A stretch of 64,000 bases of DNA from Xanthobacteraceae bacterium (GCA_019635635.1 JAHBZB010000003.1:62001-126000), one strand, 5' to 3'; positions 25,113-34,199 are shown, counted from the stretch's first letter. The notes: generated by a model from the sequence alone, not told the origin. A program made the numbers and translations.

Positions 25113-25775
25113 ATGATCGTAAAAGCACTCAAAAAAGGCCACAGCCTCCAGACCGAAGATGGCCGGGAACTTCTCGGGCCGGACGCCACCAAGGGCGAGC
25201 GCACGCGCGTCCGTATCCTCGACGAGGCGGTGGCGGTCGCAAGCGAGGGCGGTGTCGGGGCGGTCACGCTCGGGCCACTCGCGGAGCGGCTCGGCATGTC
25301 GAAAAGCGGGCTGTTCGCGCATTTCAGATCGAAGGAGGCGCTTCAGGTCGATGTGCTCAAGCGCGCGGCCGAGCGCTTCACCGAAGTCGTAATCGCGCCG
25401 ATCCGCGAAGAGAAAGACAAGCCGAAGCGGCTCGGCCTCTTTTTCAGTAACTGGCTCGACTGGCTCGAGCACCCGAGCCTCGGCGCGGGGCGGGGAAGCT
25501 GTCCGGTGATGGCGGCCTATTTCGAATTCGACGACGTGCCGGGTCCGGTGCGCGATCAGGCCGCCGAACATAGCGCGCAGCTTTACGACCTGATCCGTAA
25601 GCTCGCGCGGATTGCTTTACCCGAGGCCGACGAAGATGCGGTCGCGGCGACCATCGACGGCCTCGCGCTTTCGCACCTGATGCGCTTCCGGCTGATGCGC
25701 GACGGGAAGGCGCGCGCACATACGATGAAAGCGTTCGACGCTTTGCTCAAGAATCCTCCGTTAAAGGACGCCTAG
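25113..25775 (+). CDS. TetR-family transcriptional regulator
   Basis: A 220-residue regulator. The helix-turn-helix region (about residues 30-75) ends in GMSKSGLFAHFRSKEAL, a very typical TetR recognition helix, and the C-terminal half resembles TetR_C domains of the YcdC/YsiA sort. No Shine-Dalgarno precedes the ATG, which coincides with the predicted transcription start, hence a leaderless mRNA is likely. The downstream alpha/beta hydrolase begins 3 bases after the stop and is the evident target or co-regulated partner. The inducer is unknown. Confidence 0.9.
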   Translation: MIVKALKKGHSLQTEDGRELLGPDATKGERTRVRILDEAVAVASEGGVGAVTLGPLAERLGMSKSGLFAHFRSKEALQVDVLKRAAERFTEVVIAPIREEKDKPKRLGLFFSNWLDWLEHPSLGAGRGSCPVMAAYFEFDDVPGPVRDQAAEHSAQLYDLIRKLARIALPEADEDAVAATIDGLALSHLMRFRLMRDGKARAHTMKAFDALLKNPPLKDA

Positions 25776-25778
25776 GTC

Positions 25779-26681
25779 ATGGCACGCTCCAGCATTCCGA
25801 ATTTGAACAATCGCCTGCGCATGTTTTTGCTTCGCACTTATGCGAAGTACGCGCCGGAGCGTTTCGAGAGGCGCTTCGTGCAGAATTTTCTGAAGCCGAA
25901 GCGGCCGCTCCTGATCGCGCGCGAGCGTCCCGATCTTCCGCCGCCGGACGAGTCGATGCGGATTCCGGTCGGCGGCGGCATCGGTCTTGTTTCCGATACC
26001 TGGGTGCGGGCGTGGCGCTGGGGCGAGGGCCCTGCGGTGCTCTTGGTGCACGGCTGGGAAGACGATCATCATTGCTTCGATGCGATCATCGCCGCGCTCG
26101 TGAAGCGCGGGCAGGCCGTCGTCGCCTTCGATCTTCCGGCGCACGGCAAATCGGGCGGCACGCAGTCCACGATTCCGCTTGCCGCGCAGGCGGTGCAGGG
26201 CGTGGCGCAAGCGCTCGGTCCGGTGCGCGCGGTGGCGGGCCATTCGCTCGGGGGCGCCGCGATGACGTTCGCGCTCACCGAAGGCTGGTTACAGGTCGAG
26301 CGCGCAGCCGTGATCGCGGCACCGACCGGGCCGGTCTTCATGCTCAATAACATCGCGAAGCGTTTCGGGATGACCGACGAACGCAAGGAAAAGCTGTTTC
26401 AGGAATTGAAGCGCGTTGTCGGCTATCGGCCGGAAGAAATCGAACTGATGCCGAAAATCGGGAAGCTCGAAATCCCGGCCTTGATCGTGCACTCCAAGGA
26501 CGATGCGATGGTGCGCTTCGTCACCGGCGAAAAGTGGGCCGCGAACTGGCCCGGCGCGCAACTGGTCGCGCTGGAGCGGCTCGGTCATCGCCGCCTGTTG
26601 TTCGATCCCGCGACCGCCGGGAAGATCGCGGACTTCCTCGTGCAGCGCGCGGGTGCGAAGCCGCAGACGAAGGTGGCTTAA
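25779..26681 (+). CDS. Alpha/beta-fold hydrolase
   Basis: A 300-residue protein. The nucleophile elbow is GHSLGG (near residue 155), the oxyanion strand is LLVHGWEDD near residue 88, the acid residue probably lies in IVHSKDDAMV near residue 235, and the catalytic histidine in LGHRRLL near residue 270. The triad is therefore complete. The N-terminal 45 residues are basic and lack a signal sequence, so the enzyme is cytoplasmic. It is co-transcribed with the preceding TetR regulator. The substrate is likely an ester or lactone, which cannot be named from sequence. It converges with a DUF599 gene. Confidence 0.88.
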   Translation: MARSSIPNLNNRLRMFLLRTYAKYAPERFERRFVQNFLKPKRPLLIARERPDLPPPDESMRIPVGGGIGLVSDTWVRAWRWGEGPAVLLVHGWEDDHHCFDAIIAALVKRGQAVVAFDLPAHGKSGGTQSTIPLAAQAVQGVAQALGPVRAVAGHSLGGAAMTFALTEGWLQVERAAVIAAPTGPVFMLNNIAKRFGMTDERKEKLFQELKRVVGYRPEEIELMPKIGKLEIPALIVHSKDDAMVRFVTGEKWAANWPGAQLVALERLGHRRLLFDPATAGKIADFLVQRAGAKPQTKVA

Positions 26682-26710
26682 CCCTCAAGGCGCGCGCCAG
26701 AACGAGCGCT

Positions 26711-27394
26711 TCATTTTTCCATGAACAGCCAGCGCGCCGTCGGGCCGAATTGCCGCGTCAGGATCACGATCAGCACCGCCGCGCTCGCGACCATGAAAAT
26801 ATATCCGTTCACAAACCAGCCGAGATAGGCAAGCGCGAAGAAGATCGCGCGCTGGCCGCGGTTGAAGTGCCGCCCGGCAATGGTGGTCATGCGCGCGAGG
26901 CGCTCGGCATAGACCTTCGCCGCTTTGGTTTTGGCTTCCTTCGAGGGCGGCGTGCCGCCGAGCAGGATCACGGCATAGTTGAACAGCCGGTACGACCACG
27001 CGAACTTGAAGAACGCATAGACGAAGATCACGAGCAGGCCGACCACCTTGATCTCGAACACGCCGCGCGTCGATTGCTCCGCGAAGGGCAGCGCGCGGAA
27101 AATATCCAAGACCTCGCCGGAGGAGCGCAGCAGCGCGAGTGCGCCGCCGATGGCGAAGAGGGAACTCGAAGCAAAAAAGGCGGTGCCTTGTTGCAGCGCG
27201 GCCATGATCTGCGTGTCCACGATGCGGACGTCGCGGTCGAGCATTTTCAGCATCCACTCACGGCGGGAGAGATCCATCCGGTAGTTGAGGCTCCGCTTGC
27301 GCCACTCCGAACGCTCGACGGTGGCGGCGTGGACGCCCCACGCGATCAGGAACCAGCCGAGCGCAAACAGGTCGAGATAGGTCAGGCCCAACAT
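26711..27394 (-). CDS. DUF599 membrane protein
   Basis: A 227-residue inner-membrane protein with four hydrophobic segments (about residues 3-22, 70-90, 108-130 and 185-208) and the DUF599 features of a WRKRSLNYRM loop and a YAFFKFAWSYRLFNY helix. The function of the family is unknown. The start ATG at 27394 is the first in frame. The gene stands alone between a hydrolase and a rhodanese gene, with a promoter region shared divergently with the latter over 107 bases. Confidence 0.86.
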   Translation of the reverse strand: MLGLTYLDLFALGWFLIAWGVHAATVERSEWRKRSLNYRMDLSRREWMLKMLDRDVRIVDTQIMAALQQGTAFFASSSLFAIGGALALLRSSGEVLDIFRALPFAEQSTRGVFEIKVVGLLVIFVYAFFKFAWSYRLFNYAVILLGGTPPSKEAKTKAAKVYAERLARMTTIAGRHFNRGQRAIFFALAYLGWFVNGYIFMVASAAVLIVILTRQFGPTARWLFMEK

Positions 27395-27501
27395 GCGGTT
27401 CGATTCCCCTTCGTGCGGATGGTGCCATCCGTGAGAATGGGGAGCAACTTGACCCGCAACGCGCCGCGTCTAGTTTGTCCGCACCTTAAGGAATAACTCG
27501 C

Positions 27502-27915
27502 ATGCCCCAGAAAATAACTCTCGGCCACAAGCAGATGGTCGATGAAGCGATGAAAGAAATCGAGACGATTCCGACGAAGGATGCGTTCGCGCTGGCCGGC
27601 CGGGACGACACCGTGCTCGTCGATATTCGCGACATCCGCGAAATCCGGCGCGAAGGGCGCATACCGGGCGCGTTCCAGTGCAACCGCGGGATGCTCGAAT
27701 TCTGGATCGATCCGGATAGCCCCTATCACAAGCCGATCTTCGCCGAGGACAAGAAGTTCGTGTTCTTCTGCGCGGGCGCGCTGCGTTCGGCGCTGGCCGC
27801 ACAGACCGCGCAGCGGATGGGGCTGAAGCCGGTCGCGCATATCGAGGGCGGCTTCTCGAAATGGAAGAAAGAGGGCGGTCCGTTCGAGATGGACGAGCGG
27901 GACGAGAAGAAGTGA
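27502..27915 (+). CDS. Rhodanese-like sulfurtransferase
   Basis: A 137-residue single-domain rhodanese. The active-site loop is CAGALRS, with the catalytic cysteine near residue 91 and Arg and Ser in place, and the VLVDIRDIREIRREGRIPGA block is the usual CH2A-like motif. It could transfer sulfane sulfur to a thiol acceptor or merely bind persulfide. The C-terminal tail is acidic and basic mixed. It is divergent from the DUF599 gene. The first 14 residues before the domain lack a signal peptide, so it is cytoplasmic. Confidence 0.92.
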   Translation: MPQKITLGHKQMVDEAMKEIETIPTKDAFALAGRDDTVLVDIRDIREIRREGRIPGAFQCNRGMLEFWIDPDSPYHKPIFAEDKKFVFFCAGALRSALAAQTAQRMGLKPVAHIEGGFSKWKKEGGPFEMDERDEKK

Positions 27916-28141
27916 GATTTCGCAGCGCGTAGTTATGCGGTATCGCGCCGTATCCCTGGTTACTTGTTGCCGCCTAGCCGAACGTCTTGATTCTTTGCGT
28001 TTCGTTCCCCGGCGCAAGTGCGCTGCGCAACGAAATTATTGCAACGCAAATTCACAAAGCGATCTTTGCAGCGATCCGTCTTGACCTTCGACCAAAGTTG
28101 ATACCGATTATGCGGATCAATTCGGTTGGAGATTCCCCTTC

Positions 28142-28537
28142 ATGGAAAAGTTTCTGGCGCCCTGGCGTCCGCAGTTGCTCAGCATTTTCCGCATCGTGGC
28201 GGGATTGTTGCTGACCGCGCACGGCACCGTGAAAATTCTCGGCTATCCGGCGCATGCAATGAACAACGCGGTACTCGCATCGCCGACAGGCGTTTCCGGA
28301 ATTATCGAACTGATTTTCGGGCCGCTGCTTGTGATCGGTCTTTTCACGCGCCTGTCGGCCTTCATGCTCTCGGGTCTGTCGGCAGCCGCATATTTTTACG
28401 TTTACGCCGCGAAGAGTTTTCATCCCATCGTCAATGGAGGTGAGGCCGCCGCGTTTTACGCGTTCGCTTTCCTTTACCTCGCGGCAGCGGGGGGTGGCCC
28501 GTGGAGCGTGGACGCTGCGATTCGGAAAAATCCGTAA
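28142..28537 (+). CDS. DoxX-family membrane protein (copy 1)
   Basis: A 131-residue membrane protein with four helices, of the DoxX/SURF4-like family. The LLSIFRIVAGLLLTAHG opening, the SGIIELIFGPLLVIGLFTR second helix and the GGEAAAFYAFAFLYLAAAG end block are typical. It is followed 57 bases later by a clear paralogue with the same opening and ending (LSIFRI, SGIIEL, GPWSVDAA), so the two arose by tandem duplication. DoxX proteins often serve with thiol or redox enzymes; a role here is not shown. ATG at 28142. Confidence 0.9.
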   Translation: MEKFLAPWRPQLLSIFRIVAGLLLTAHGTVKILGYPAHAMNNAVLASPTGVSGIIELIFGPLLVIGLFTRLSAFMLSGLSAAAYFYVYAAKSFHPIVNGGEAAAFYAFAFLYLAAAGGGPWSVDAAIRKNP

Positions 28538-28594
28538 GCCGCGGGCCGCCGCTTCAATCTTCTAGTAGTTTGATCTCACAGGAGACTATCCTCG

Positions 28595-28996
28595 ATGGAC
28601 TTTCTCACGCCTTATCGTCCGCAGATTCTAAGCATCTTCCGGATTGTGACTGGGTTGCTTTTGTTTCACTACGGCACGTCGATCTTTTTCGGGATTCCCG
28701 CCGGGATGCCCGCCATGGCATTCCTGCAGTGGCCCGGCTGGTATTCCGGAATCATCGAATTGGTCTTCGGCTTTCTGCTGTTGATCGGGCTGTTCTCAAA
28801 ATTCTCAGCCTTTATCCTCTCGGGCCTGTGCGCGTTCGCTTTTTTTCTCGGACACGTATTCACCGCCAAGGGTTTCAACATCATTCCGCTGCAAAACGGC
28901 GGCGCCACGGCAGCGCTATTTTGCTTTGCGTGTCTTTATCTCGCGGCCGCCGGTCCCGGCCCGTGGAGCGTGGACGCCGCTCGCGGCAAAGCCTGA
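28595..28996 (+). CDS. DoxX-family membrane protein (copy 2)
   Basis: A 133-residue paralogue of the preceding protein, again with four membrane helices. It shares the PYRPQILSIFRIVTGLLL start, the SGIIELVFGFLLLIGLFSK helix and the GPGPWSVDAA end. Divergence is greatest in the second loop, where this copy has IPAGMPAMAFLQWPGW. A CAGGAGACTATCCTCG leader gives a strong ribosome site. A terminator follows at 29015. Both copies are probably transcribed together. Confidence 0.9.
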   Translation: MDFLTPYRPQILSIFRIVTGLLLFHYGTSIFFGIPAGMPAMAFLQWPGWYSGIIELVFGFLLLIGLFSKFSAFILSGLCAFAFFLGHVFTAKGFNIIPLQNGGATAALFCFACLYLAAAGPGPWSVDAARGKA

Positions 28997-29014
28997 TCGT
29001 TTCGCAAGTTGACG

Positions 29015-29051
29015 CGCGCGGGGTGTGACAAACGCGCCCCGCGCGTTTTAT
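29015..29051 (+). terminator. Intrinsic terminator after the DoxX pair
   Basis: A 9-bp stem (CGCGCGGGG at 29015-29023 with CCCCGCGCG at 29037-29045) has a 13-base loop and is followed by TTTTAT. It ends the DoxX transcript 10 bases before the glutathione S-transferase start, so that gene must be read from within the loop region or from a start just upstream. Confidence 0.7.
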
Positions 29052-29060
29052 ATTGCAGCA

Positions 29061-29720
29061 ATGGCACTGAAACTCGTTCTCGGTAACAAGAACTATTCCT
29101 CCTGGTCGCTGCGGCCGTGGCTCGCGCTTGCGGAAAACGACATTCCGTTCGCGGAGGAAGTCATCAACATCTACGATCCGGTATCGAAGCCGAAAATTCT
29201 GCGCTACTCGCCGGCGGGCAAGATGCCGATCCTGATCGACGGCGAAAGCGCGATCTGGGATTCGATCGCCATTCTGGAGACGCTCGCGGACAAGTTTCCG
29301 CAGTTCGACCTGTGGCCGAAGGACCCGGCGGCGCGGGCGCTGGCGCGCTCCGTTTCCGCCGAGATGCATTCGGGTTTCGTGCCGCTCAGAAAAGCGATGC
29401 CGATGAACCTCAAGCGGGAGATTGCGCCACCCAAGGCCGGTATCGCCGACGACGTGAAGGCGGACATCAGGCGCATCTGCGATATCTTTGTCGATGCGCG
29501 CACGCGTTTCGGGGCGAGGGGCGATTTCCTGTTCGGCGCGTTTTCGGCGGCCGACTGCATGTTCGCGCCGGTCGCGACCCGGCTCAAGACCTATGCCGTG
29601 AAGCTCGATGAGCCGTGCGAGGAGTATGTCGAGGCGATCCACAACCTTTCGTCGTTCAAGCGCTGGAAGGAAGCGGCGCTGAAGGAAAGCTGGGCGCAGC
29701 CGGATTACGACGCGCTCTGA
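29061..29720 (+). CDS. Glutathione S-transferase-family protein
   Basis: A 219-residue protein with a thioredoxin-like N-terminal domain (NKNYSSWSLRPWLAL, with SPAGKMPIL and the E-S-like motif ESAIWDSIAI that binds the glutathione gamma-glutamyl group) and an all-helical C-terminal domain. The active residue is probably the Ser or Tyr of YSSWS, as in the beta/zeta-type bacterial enzymes. The ATG at 29061 is chosen over an upstream in-frame start because the family begins there. Its substrate is unknown. It precedes the methylcrotonyl-CoA carboxylase genes by 64 bases. Confidence 0.9.
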   Translation: MALKLVLGNKNYSSWSLRPWLALAENDIPFAEEVINIYDPVSKPKILRYSPAGKMPILIDGESAIWDSIAILETLADKFPQFDLWPKDPAARALARSVSAEMHSGFVPLRKAMPMNLKREIAPPKAGIADDVKADIRRICDIFVDARTRFGARGDFLFGAFSAADCMFAPVATRLKTYAVKLDEPCEEYVEAIHNLSSFKRWKEAALKESWAQPDYDAL

Positions 29721-29784
29721 CGTGTCGCCCGGACGGTTGCCTTCCTTGGCGGGGCGCGGCACCTTCGGGTGAAGGAAAGCGCCC

Positions 29785-31392
29785 GTGACAAAAATCGCCA
29801 GTAAACTCGACGCCCATTCCGCCGATTTCAATGCCAACGCCGCGGCCATGCGCGCGCTCTGCGAGACGCTGAAAGCGCGCCGCGCGGAAGCGGCCCTCGG
29901 GGGAAGCGAGAAATCGCGCGCGCGCCACACCGCGCGCGGCAAGCTCCTGCCGCGCGAGCGGGTGCTGCGGCTGCTCGATCTCGGCGCGCCGTTTCTCGAG
30001 CTTTCGCCGCTTGCGGCGAACGGCATGTATGGCGAGCCGATCCACGGCGCGGGCGTGATCACCGGCATCGGCCGCGTCGTGGGCCGCGAGGTCGCGATCG
30101 TCGCGAACGACTCGACCATCAAGGGCGGCACTTATTATCCGATGACGGTGAAGAAGCATTTGCGCGCGCAGGAAGTGGCGCGTGAGAACCGGCTGCCGTG
30201 CATCTATCTCGTCGATAGCGGCGGCGCGAACCTGCCGCAATGGCCGGATGTGTTTCCGGACCGCGAGCATTTCGGCCGCATCTTCTACAATCAGGCGACA
30301 TTGTCTTCGCTCGGCATTCCGCAGATCGCCTCCGTCATGGGTTCCTGTACCGCGGGCGGCGCTTACGTGCCGGCGATGTCGGACGAGACCGTGATCGTGC
30401 AAAATCAGGGAACGATCTTTCTCGGCGGACCGCCGCTCGTGAAAGCCGCGACCGGCGAAGTGGTGAGCGCGGAAGATCTCGGCGGTGGCGACGTGCATGC
30501 GCGCAAGTCCGGTGTCGCCGATCATCTCGCTGCCGACGACGAACATGCGCTGAAAATCGTGCGCAACATCGTCTCGACGTTCCCACGCGAGGCGGGGGCG
30601 GGGATCGAGTTGCGCGAGCCGGAAGAACCGGCCTTCGATACGGCAGAACTCGACGGCGTCATCCCGACCGATAAACGCAAGCAGTTCGATGTGCGCGAGA
30701 TCATCGCGCGGCTCGTGGACGGCTCGCGCTTCGACGAGTTCAAGGCGCTTTACGGCACCACGCTCGTCACCGGCTTCGCGCATCTCTCCGGCATGCCGGT
30801 TGGCATCATCGCGAACAACGGCATTCTCTATTCCGAAAGCTCGCTCAAGGGCGCGCATTTCGTCGAGCTGTGCTGCCAGCGGAAAATTCCGCTCCTTTTT
30901 TTGCAGAACATCACCGGATTCATGGTCGGCCGCGACTACGAGAGCCAGGGCATCGCCAAGAACGGCGCGAAGTTAGTTACCGCCGTGTCCTGCGCTGCGG
31001 TGCCGAAGCTGACGCTCATCATTGGCGGTTCCTACGGCGCCGGAAACTACGGCATGTGCGGGCGCGCATTCGGGCCGCGCTTTCTGTTCACCTGGCCGAA
31101 TGCGCGCGTTTCGATCATGGGCGCGGAGCAGGCGGCCTCGGTGCTTGCGACCGTGCGGCGCGACAATATCGAAGCCGAAGGCAAAAGCTGGAGCGCGGAG
31201 GAAGAAGCCGCGTTCAAGGCGCCGATCATTCAGCAATACGAGGAGCAGGGCGATCCGTATTTCGCGACCGCGCGGCTCTGGGATGACGGCATCATCCAGC
31301 CGTCGGAGACGCGGCGCGTGTTGTCGCTGGCGCTCGCGGCCGCGCTGAATGCGCCGATCCCGGAAACGAAGTTCGGCGTCTTCAGGATGTGA
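29785..31392 (+). CDS. mccB: Methylcrotonyl-CoA carboxylase beta (carboxyltransferase) subunit
   Basis: A 535-residue carboxyltransferase that carboxylates 3-methylcrotonyl-CoA to 3-methylglutaconyl-CoA with the biotin-bearing alpha subunit (encoded at 42.5 kb). The methylcrotonyl type is shown by the run [25 protein letters not shown], then [15 protein letters not shown], with two crotonase-like halves. The GTG start at 29785 follows GAAGGAAAG. The stop almost touches the next gene, an acyl-CoA dehydrogenase. The alpha subunit is 11 kb away, so the complex subunits are not in one operon. Confidence 0.95.
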   Translation: MTKIASKLDAHSADFNANAAAMRALCETLKARRAEAALGGSEKSRARHTARGKLLPRERVLRLLDLGAPFLELSPLAANGMYGEPIHGAGVITGIGRVVGREVAIVANDSTIKGGTYYPMTVKKHLRAQEVARENRLPCIYLVDSGGANLPQWPDVFPDREHFGRIFYNQATLSSLGIPQIASVMGSCTAGGAYVPAMSDETVIVQNQGTIFLGGPPLVKAATGEVVSAEDLGGGDVHARKSGVADHLAADDEHALKIVRNIVSTFPREAGAGIELREPEEPAFDTAELDGVIPTDKRKQFDVREIIARLVDGSRFDEFKALYGTTLVTGFAHLSGMPVGIIANNGILYSESSLKGAHFVELCCQRKIPLLFLQNITGFMVGRDYESQGIAKNGAKLVTAVSCAAVPKLTLIIGGSYGAGNYGMCGRAFGPRFLFTWPNARVSIMGAEQAASVLATVRRDNIEAEGKSWSAEEEAAFKAPIIQQYEEQGDPYFATARLWDDGIIQPSETRRVLSLALAAALNAPIPETKFGVFRM

Positions 31393-31394
31393 CG

Positions 31395-32561
31395 ATGCTC
31401 GACAAGTCCGCAGCACCCACGCGCTCGATCTATTTCTCCGAAGAACACGAGCAGTTGCGCGCGCAGGTGCGCCGCTTTGTCGAGAACGAAGTGAAGCCGC
31501 ACGGCCTCAAATGGGAAGAGCAGGGCTTTGTCCCGCGCGAAGTCTTGCAGAAAATGGGGAGCTTAGGTTTCCTCGGCATCCGTTATCCCGCCGAATACGG
31601 CGGCTCGGAGATGGATACGCTAGGCACGGTGGTGCTTGCCGAAGAACTGGGCCGCTCGACCTTCGGCGGCTTTGCGATCACCGTGCTGGTGCATACCGAC
31701 ATGGCGTCCGTGCATATCTTCAACGCCGGGTCGCAGGCGATCAAGGACCGCTTCATGCCCGATGTCGTGGCGGGCAAGAAGATCGTCGCAGTCTGCGTCA
31801 CCGAGCCCTTCGCAGGCTCGGACGTGAAAGGCATCCGCACGACCGCGCGCCGCGAAGGCGACGAATACGTCATCAACGGCTCGAAAACCTTCATCACCAA
31901 CGGCGTGTACGCCGACCTTTATTGTGTCGCGGCGAAGACCGATCCGAAGGCGCAGCCTTCGCAGAGCGTGTCGATGCTCTTGGTCGAGAAGGGCAATCCC
32001 GGCTTGAAGGTCGCGCGCCCGCTCGACAAGCACGGCTGGCGCTCGTCCGACACGGCCGAGCTTCATTTCGACAACTGCCGCGTGCCCGCCGAAAACCTGC
32101 TCGGGCAGGAGGGCCGCGGCTTCTACGCGATCATGAAGAATTTCCAGAACGAGCGCACGACCATCGGTGCCATGTGCATCGGCGAATGTTCGGCGGCGAT
32201 TGAGCTCACGCTCGACTGGGTGAAGACCCGCGAGGCGTTCGGTGCGCCGCTCTGGTCGAAGCAGGCGATCCGGCAGCGGTTAGCGGAGCTTGCAGGCAAG
32301 GTCGAGGCGGGCAGGCAACTCGTCTATCACGCTGCGTGGCTCGACGCGCAGAGTTTCGATGCCACCAAAGAAGTCTCGATGGTGAAGGCCTACTGCGGCG
32401 AACTCGTCAACGAAGTCATGTACGACTGCGTGCAATTCCATGGAGGCCTCGGTTTCATGCGCGAAAGCGCGATCGAGCGCATGAGCCGCGACGCGCGCGT
32501 GCAGGCGATCGGCGGCGGCGCGACCGAAGTGATGCTGGAAGAAGTCGCGAAGAGGATGTGA
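31395..32561 (+). CDS. Acyl-CoA dehydrogenase
   Basis: A 388-residue FAD enzyme. The flavin motif VTEPFAGSDVKGI, the KTFITNG loop and the GGLGFMRES C-terminal helix are clear. The C-terminal loop position for a medium-chain catalytic Glu is GGGATEV, whereas an Glu occurs in KNFQNERTT, the isovaleryl/long-chain position, which suggests that class or a related specificity. The start is taken as ATG 31395 because AGGA (31384-31387) is correctly placed for it; a GTG at 31389 overlaps the mccB stop but is too close to the ribosome site. It is co-transcribed with mccB, so a leucine or terpenoid acyl-CoA substrate is possible. Confidence 0.9.
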   Translation: MLDKSAAPTRSIYFSEEHEQLRAQVRRFVENEVKPHGLKWEEQGFVPREVLQKMGSLGFLGIRYPAEYGGSEMDTLGTVVLAEELGRSTFGGFAITVLVHTDMASVHIFNAGSQAIKDRFMPDVVAGKKIVAVCVTEPFAGSDVKGIRTTARREGDEYVINGSKTFITNGVYADLYCVAAKTDPKAQPSQSVSMLLVEKGNPGLKVARPLDKHGWRSSDTAELHFDNCRVPAENLLGQEGRGFYAIMKNFQNERTTIGAMCIGECSAAIELTLDWVKTREAFGAPLWSKQAIRQRLAELAGKVEAGRQLVYHAAWLDAQSFDATKEVSMVKAYCGELVNEVMYDCVQFHGGLGFMRESAIERMSRDARVQAIGGGATEVMLEEVAKRM

Positions 32562-32650
32562 CCGGAGAGCATCTCCGTGCGACCGCGGTACACGAAAAAA
32601 TGAGCGTCGCGCCTCTGGCGCAAAGTTCCGTTTCCTCTACCATCGTCGTG

Positions 32651-32677
32651 CGGGCTGCTTCGGGCGGCCCGTTTTTT
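32651..32677 (+). terminator. Intrinsic terminator of the mccB operon
   Basis: An 8-bp stem (32651-32658 with 32664-32671, one G-U pair in RNA) with a five-base loop TTCGG is followed by six Ts. It ends the mccB-acyl-CoA dehydrogenase transcript and also argues against the ATG at 32679 as the start of the next gene. Confidence 0.88.
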
Positions 32678-32708
32678 CATGTCCAAGAGGGAACAGGGGC
32701 TAAGGGGA

Positions 32709-33326
32709 ATGAGAATATCCATCGACGGCGAAGACCAGCCGGCGGGTCAGAAAATCGTGAAGGAAATCCGGCTGCGTTCGCTACCGAAGCGCGCGGTCGA
32801 AGCGTCGTCGCTCGACGCGGCCGCCGCGACCAAACGCTACAAGCGCTCGCTGTGGTGGACCTTCGGCTTTATTTATTTTGCGATTGTGCTTGGCTGTCTG
32901 CTCAGCCTGCCGAAGATTACGAACGGCGCGTCGGCAATCGCGTTCTTCACGGTGGTCCTGCTGTTCGTCGGCGCCATCGTCTATTTCCACCGCCGCGACA
33001 TCCGCCGCTGGCGGGAGCGTTCCGCCGCGCGCATCGGCGAACTGCCGCCGGTGGGGACGACTGCGTCCGCCAGCCCGGAGTCGCTGACGATTTTCGGCGA
33101 GTCCTATCCGTGGTCGGAGTTGAAAGTCGAGGCGGTCGATTTCGCGTTGAAGCGTTCGAAGCGCAGGAGCTGGCTCGAAGTCGATCGCATGCGTCTCCTC
33201 GGCAAGGACGGCAAATCCTTCATGATCGATCTGTTCGGCTACCGGAACGGCGACAAGCTGATCGACATGGCCGCGAACAGGCTCTGGCCGCAGATTCAAC
33301 CGGCCGTGAACGGCGCAGCCGCCTGA
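32709..33326 (+). CDS. Two-helix membrane protein of unknown function
   Basis: A 205-residue protein with a basic N-terminal region, two membrane helices (about residues 50-70 and 78-97) and a soluble C-terminal domain of about 100 residues with beta-type composition (TIFGESYPWSELKVEAVDF). The layout resembles bacterial PH-like membrane proteins, including the one at 35.7-36.3 kb. The ATG at 32709 has AGGGG nine bases upstream; an in-frame ATG at 32679 lies inside the terminator tail and is rejected. I recognise no named family. Confidence 0.7.
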   Translation: MRISIDGEDQPAGQKIVKEIRLRSLPKRAVEASSLDAAAATKRYKRSLWWTFGFIYFAIVLGCLLSLPKITNGASAIAFFTVVLLFVGAIVYFHRRDIRRWRERSAARIGELPPVGTTASASPESLTIFGESYPWSELKVEAVDFALKRSKRRSWLEVDRMRLLGKDGKSFMIDLFGYRNGDKLIDMAANRLWPQIQPAVNGAAA

Positions 33327-33336
33327 TGTGCATCCT

Positions 33337-33368
33337 CATTCCGGATGGCGCGTCGCGCATCCGGAATG
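33337..33368. repeat. REP-like palindrome with CATTCCGG core
   Basis: CATTCCGGATG (33337-33347) and CATCCGGAATG (33358-33368) are perfect 11-bp inverted repeats around a GC-rich 10-base loop. There is no T run, so it is not a normal terminator. Palindromes with a CATTCCGG core are frequent between genes in Bradyrhizobium relatives, as I recall; only one copy is visible in this window. Confidence 0.6.
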
Positions 33369-33536
33369 ACAGGCCCGGCGACCTTAGGGCCGCTGACCAA
33401 GAGCGTTCTCGCGTGCAAACGTAATCAGTCACTTGGCCTGTAAACTAAGCTCATTCGGGCGTGGCAGACCAACGGCATGAGACCGAGTCGTAAATTCAAG
33501 CGACGCATATTTTTCGCTTCGCTCGCTTAGTGCAAT

Positions 33537-34199
33537 CTAGAAGCTACGGAAACGCCAACTTAATCCTGCGCGCAGGATATGAGTCCTCAACGCGACGTCG
33601 GTAATCCCGCCATTGATAGGCGGTGTCGAGTAAGAATGATCGCCAAAATCGGAATATATATACTCCAGCCGCGCGATAACATTCGGGTGCAACGCATAGG
33701 CCGCGCCCAAGCCCACGGTCCATCCCCACAAAGTATCGCTGTAACTCTGCCAACAGCCGCCCAACAACGACAAAACGCAACCGCTGAATTTCGCGTGAGC
33801 GACACCGCCGGTGACGTAAACGAGCGCGGAATTCGTCGTAAGCCCGAGGATGCCGCGCAGCGAGCCTCCTCTGTTCACCTCGAGGTGTGCGCTGTTGCCG
33901 AAGCCGACGAAGGGGGCATCGCCTTGCGCGTTCGCTCCCCAATAATCGATTTCAACTCCCGTTACCCAGCGTGATGCCGGTGCGTGCCAGCGATAGCCCA
34001 GATGAGCTCCACCCACGAAAGAGTTCGAATCGATGTCCGCGGTAACCGGATTAGCCGGAATTGTGGTAGGCGACTGCACCGACAGGCCGCCGACATCTAT
34101 ACCGGCATAGAAGCCGCTCCAGTTAATCTGCGGTTCCGCCGCAGATGCTTTACCCATGACAGCAAGCACCGCAAACGCAGCGACCATTGCCTTCCGCAT
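33537..34199 (-). CDS. Outer-membrane beta-barrel protein (Omp25/Omp31-like)
   Basis: A 220-residue protein with a signal peptide (MRKAMVAAFAVLAVMGKASA, cut after residue 20) and an eight-strand barrel pattern of alternating hydrophobic residues, starting with NWSGFYAGIDVGG and ending in the phenylalanine-terminated strand SWRFRSF, the signal recognised by the BAM complex. It lies in a stretch of lower GC than its neighbours and is divergent from a LuxR-type gene, with about 200 bases of regulatory DNA between. A porin or adhesin-type role is possible. One internal cysteine pair (near residues 140-150) is uncommon in this family. Confidence 0.88.
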   Translation of the reverse strand: MRKAMVAAFAVLAVMGKASAAEPQINWSGFYAGIDVGGLSVQSPTTIPANPVTADIDSNSFVGGAHLGYRWHAPASRWVTGVEIDYWGANAQGDAPFVGFGNSAHLEVNRGGSLRGILGLTTNSALVYVTGGVAHAKFSGCVLSLLGGCWQSYSDTLWGWTVGLGAAYALHPNVIARLEYIYSDFGDHSYSTPPINGGITDVALRTHILRAGLSWRFRSF

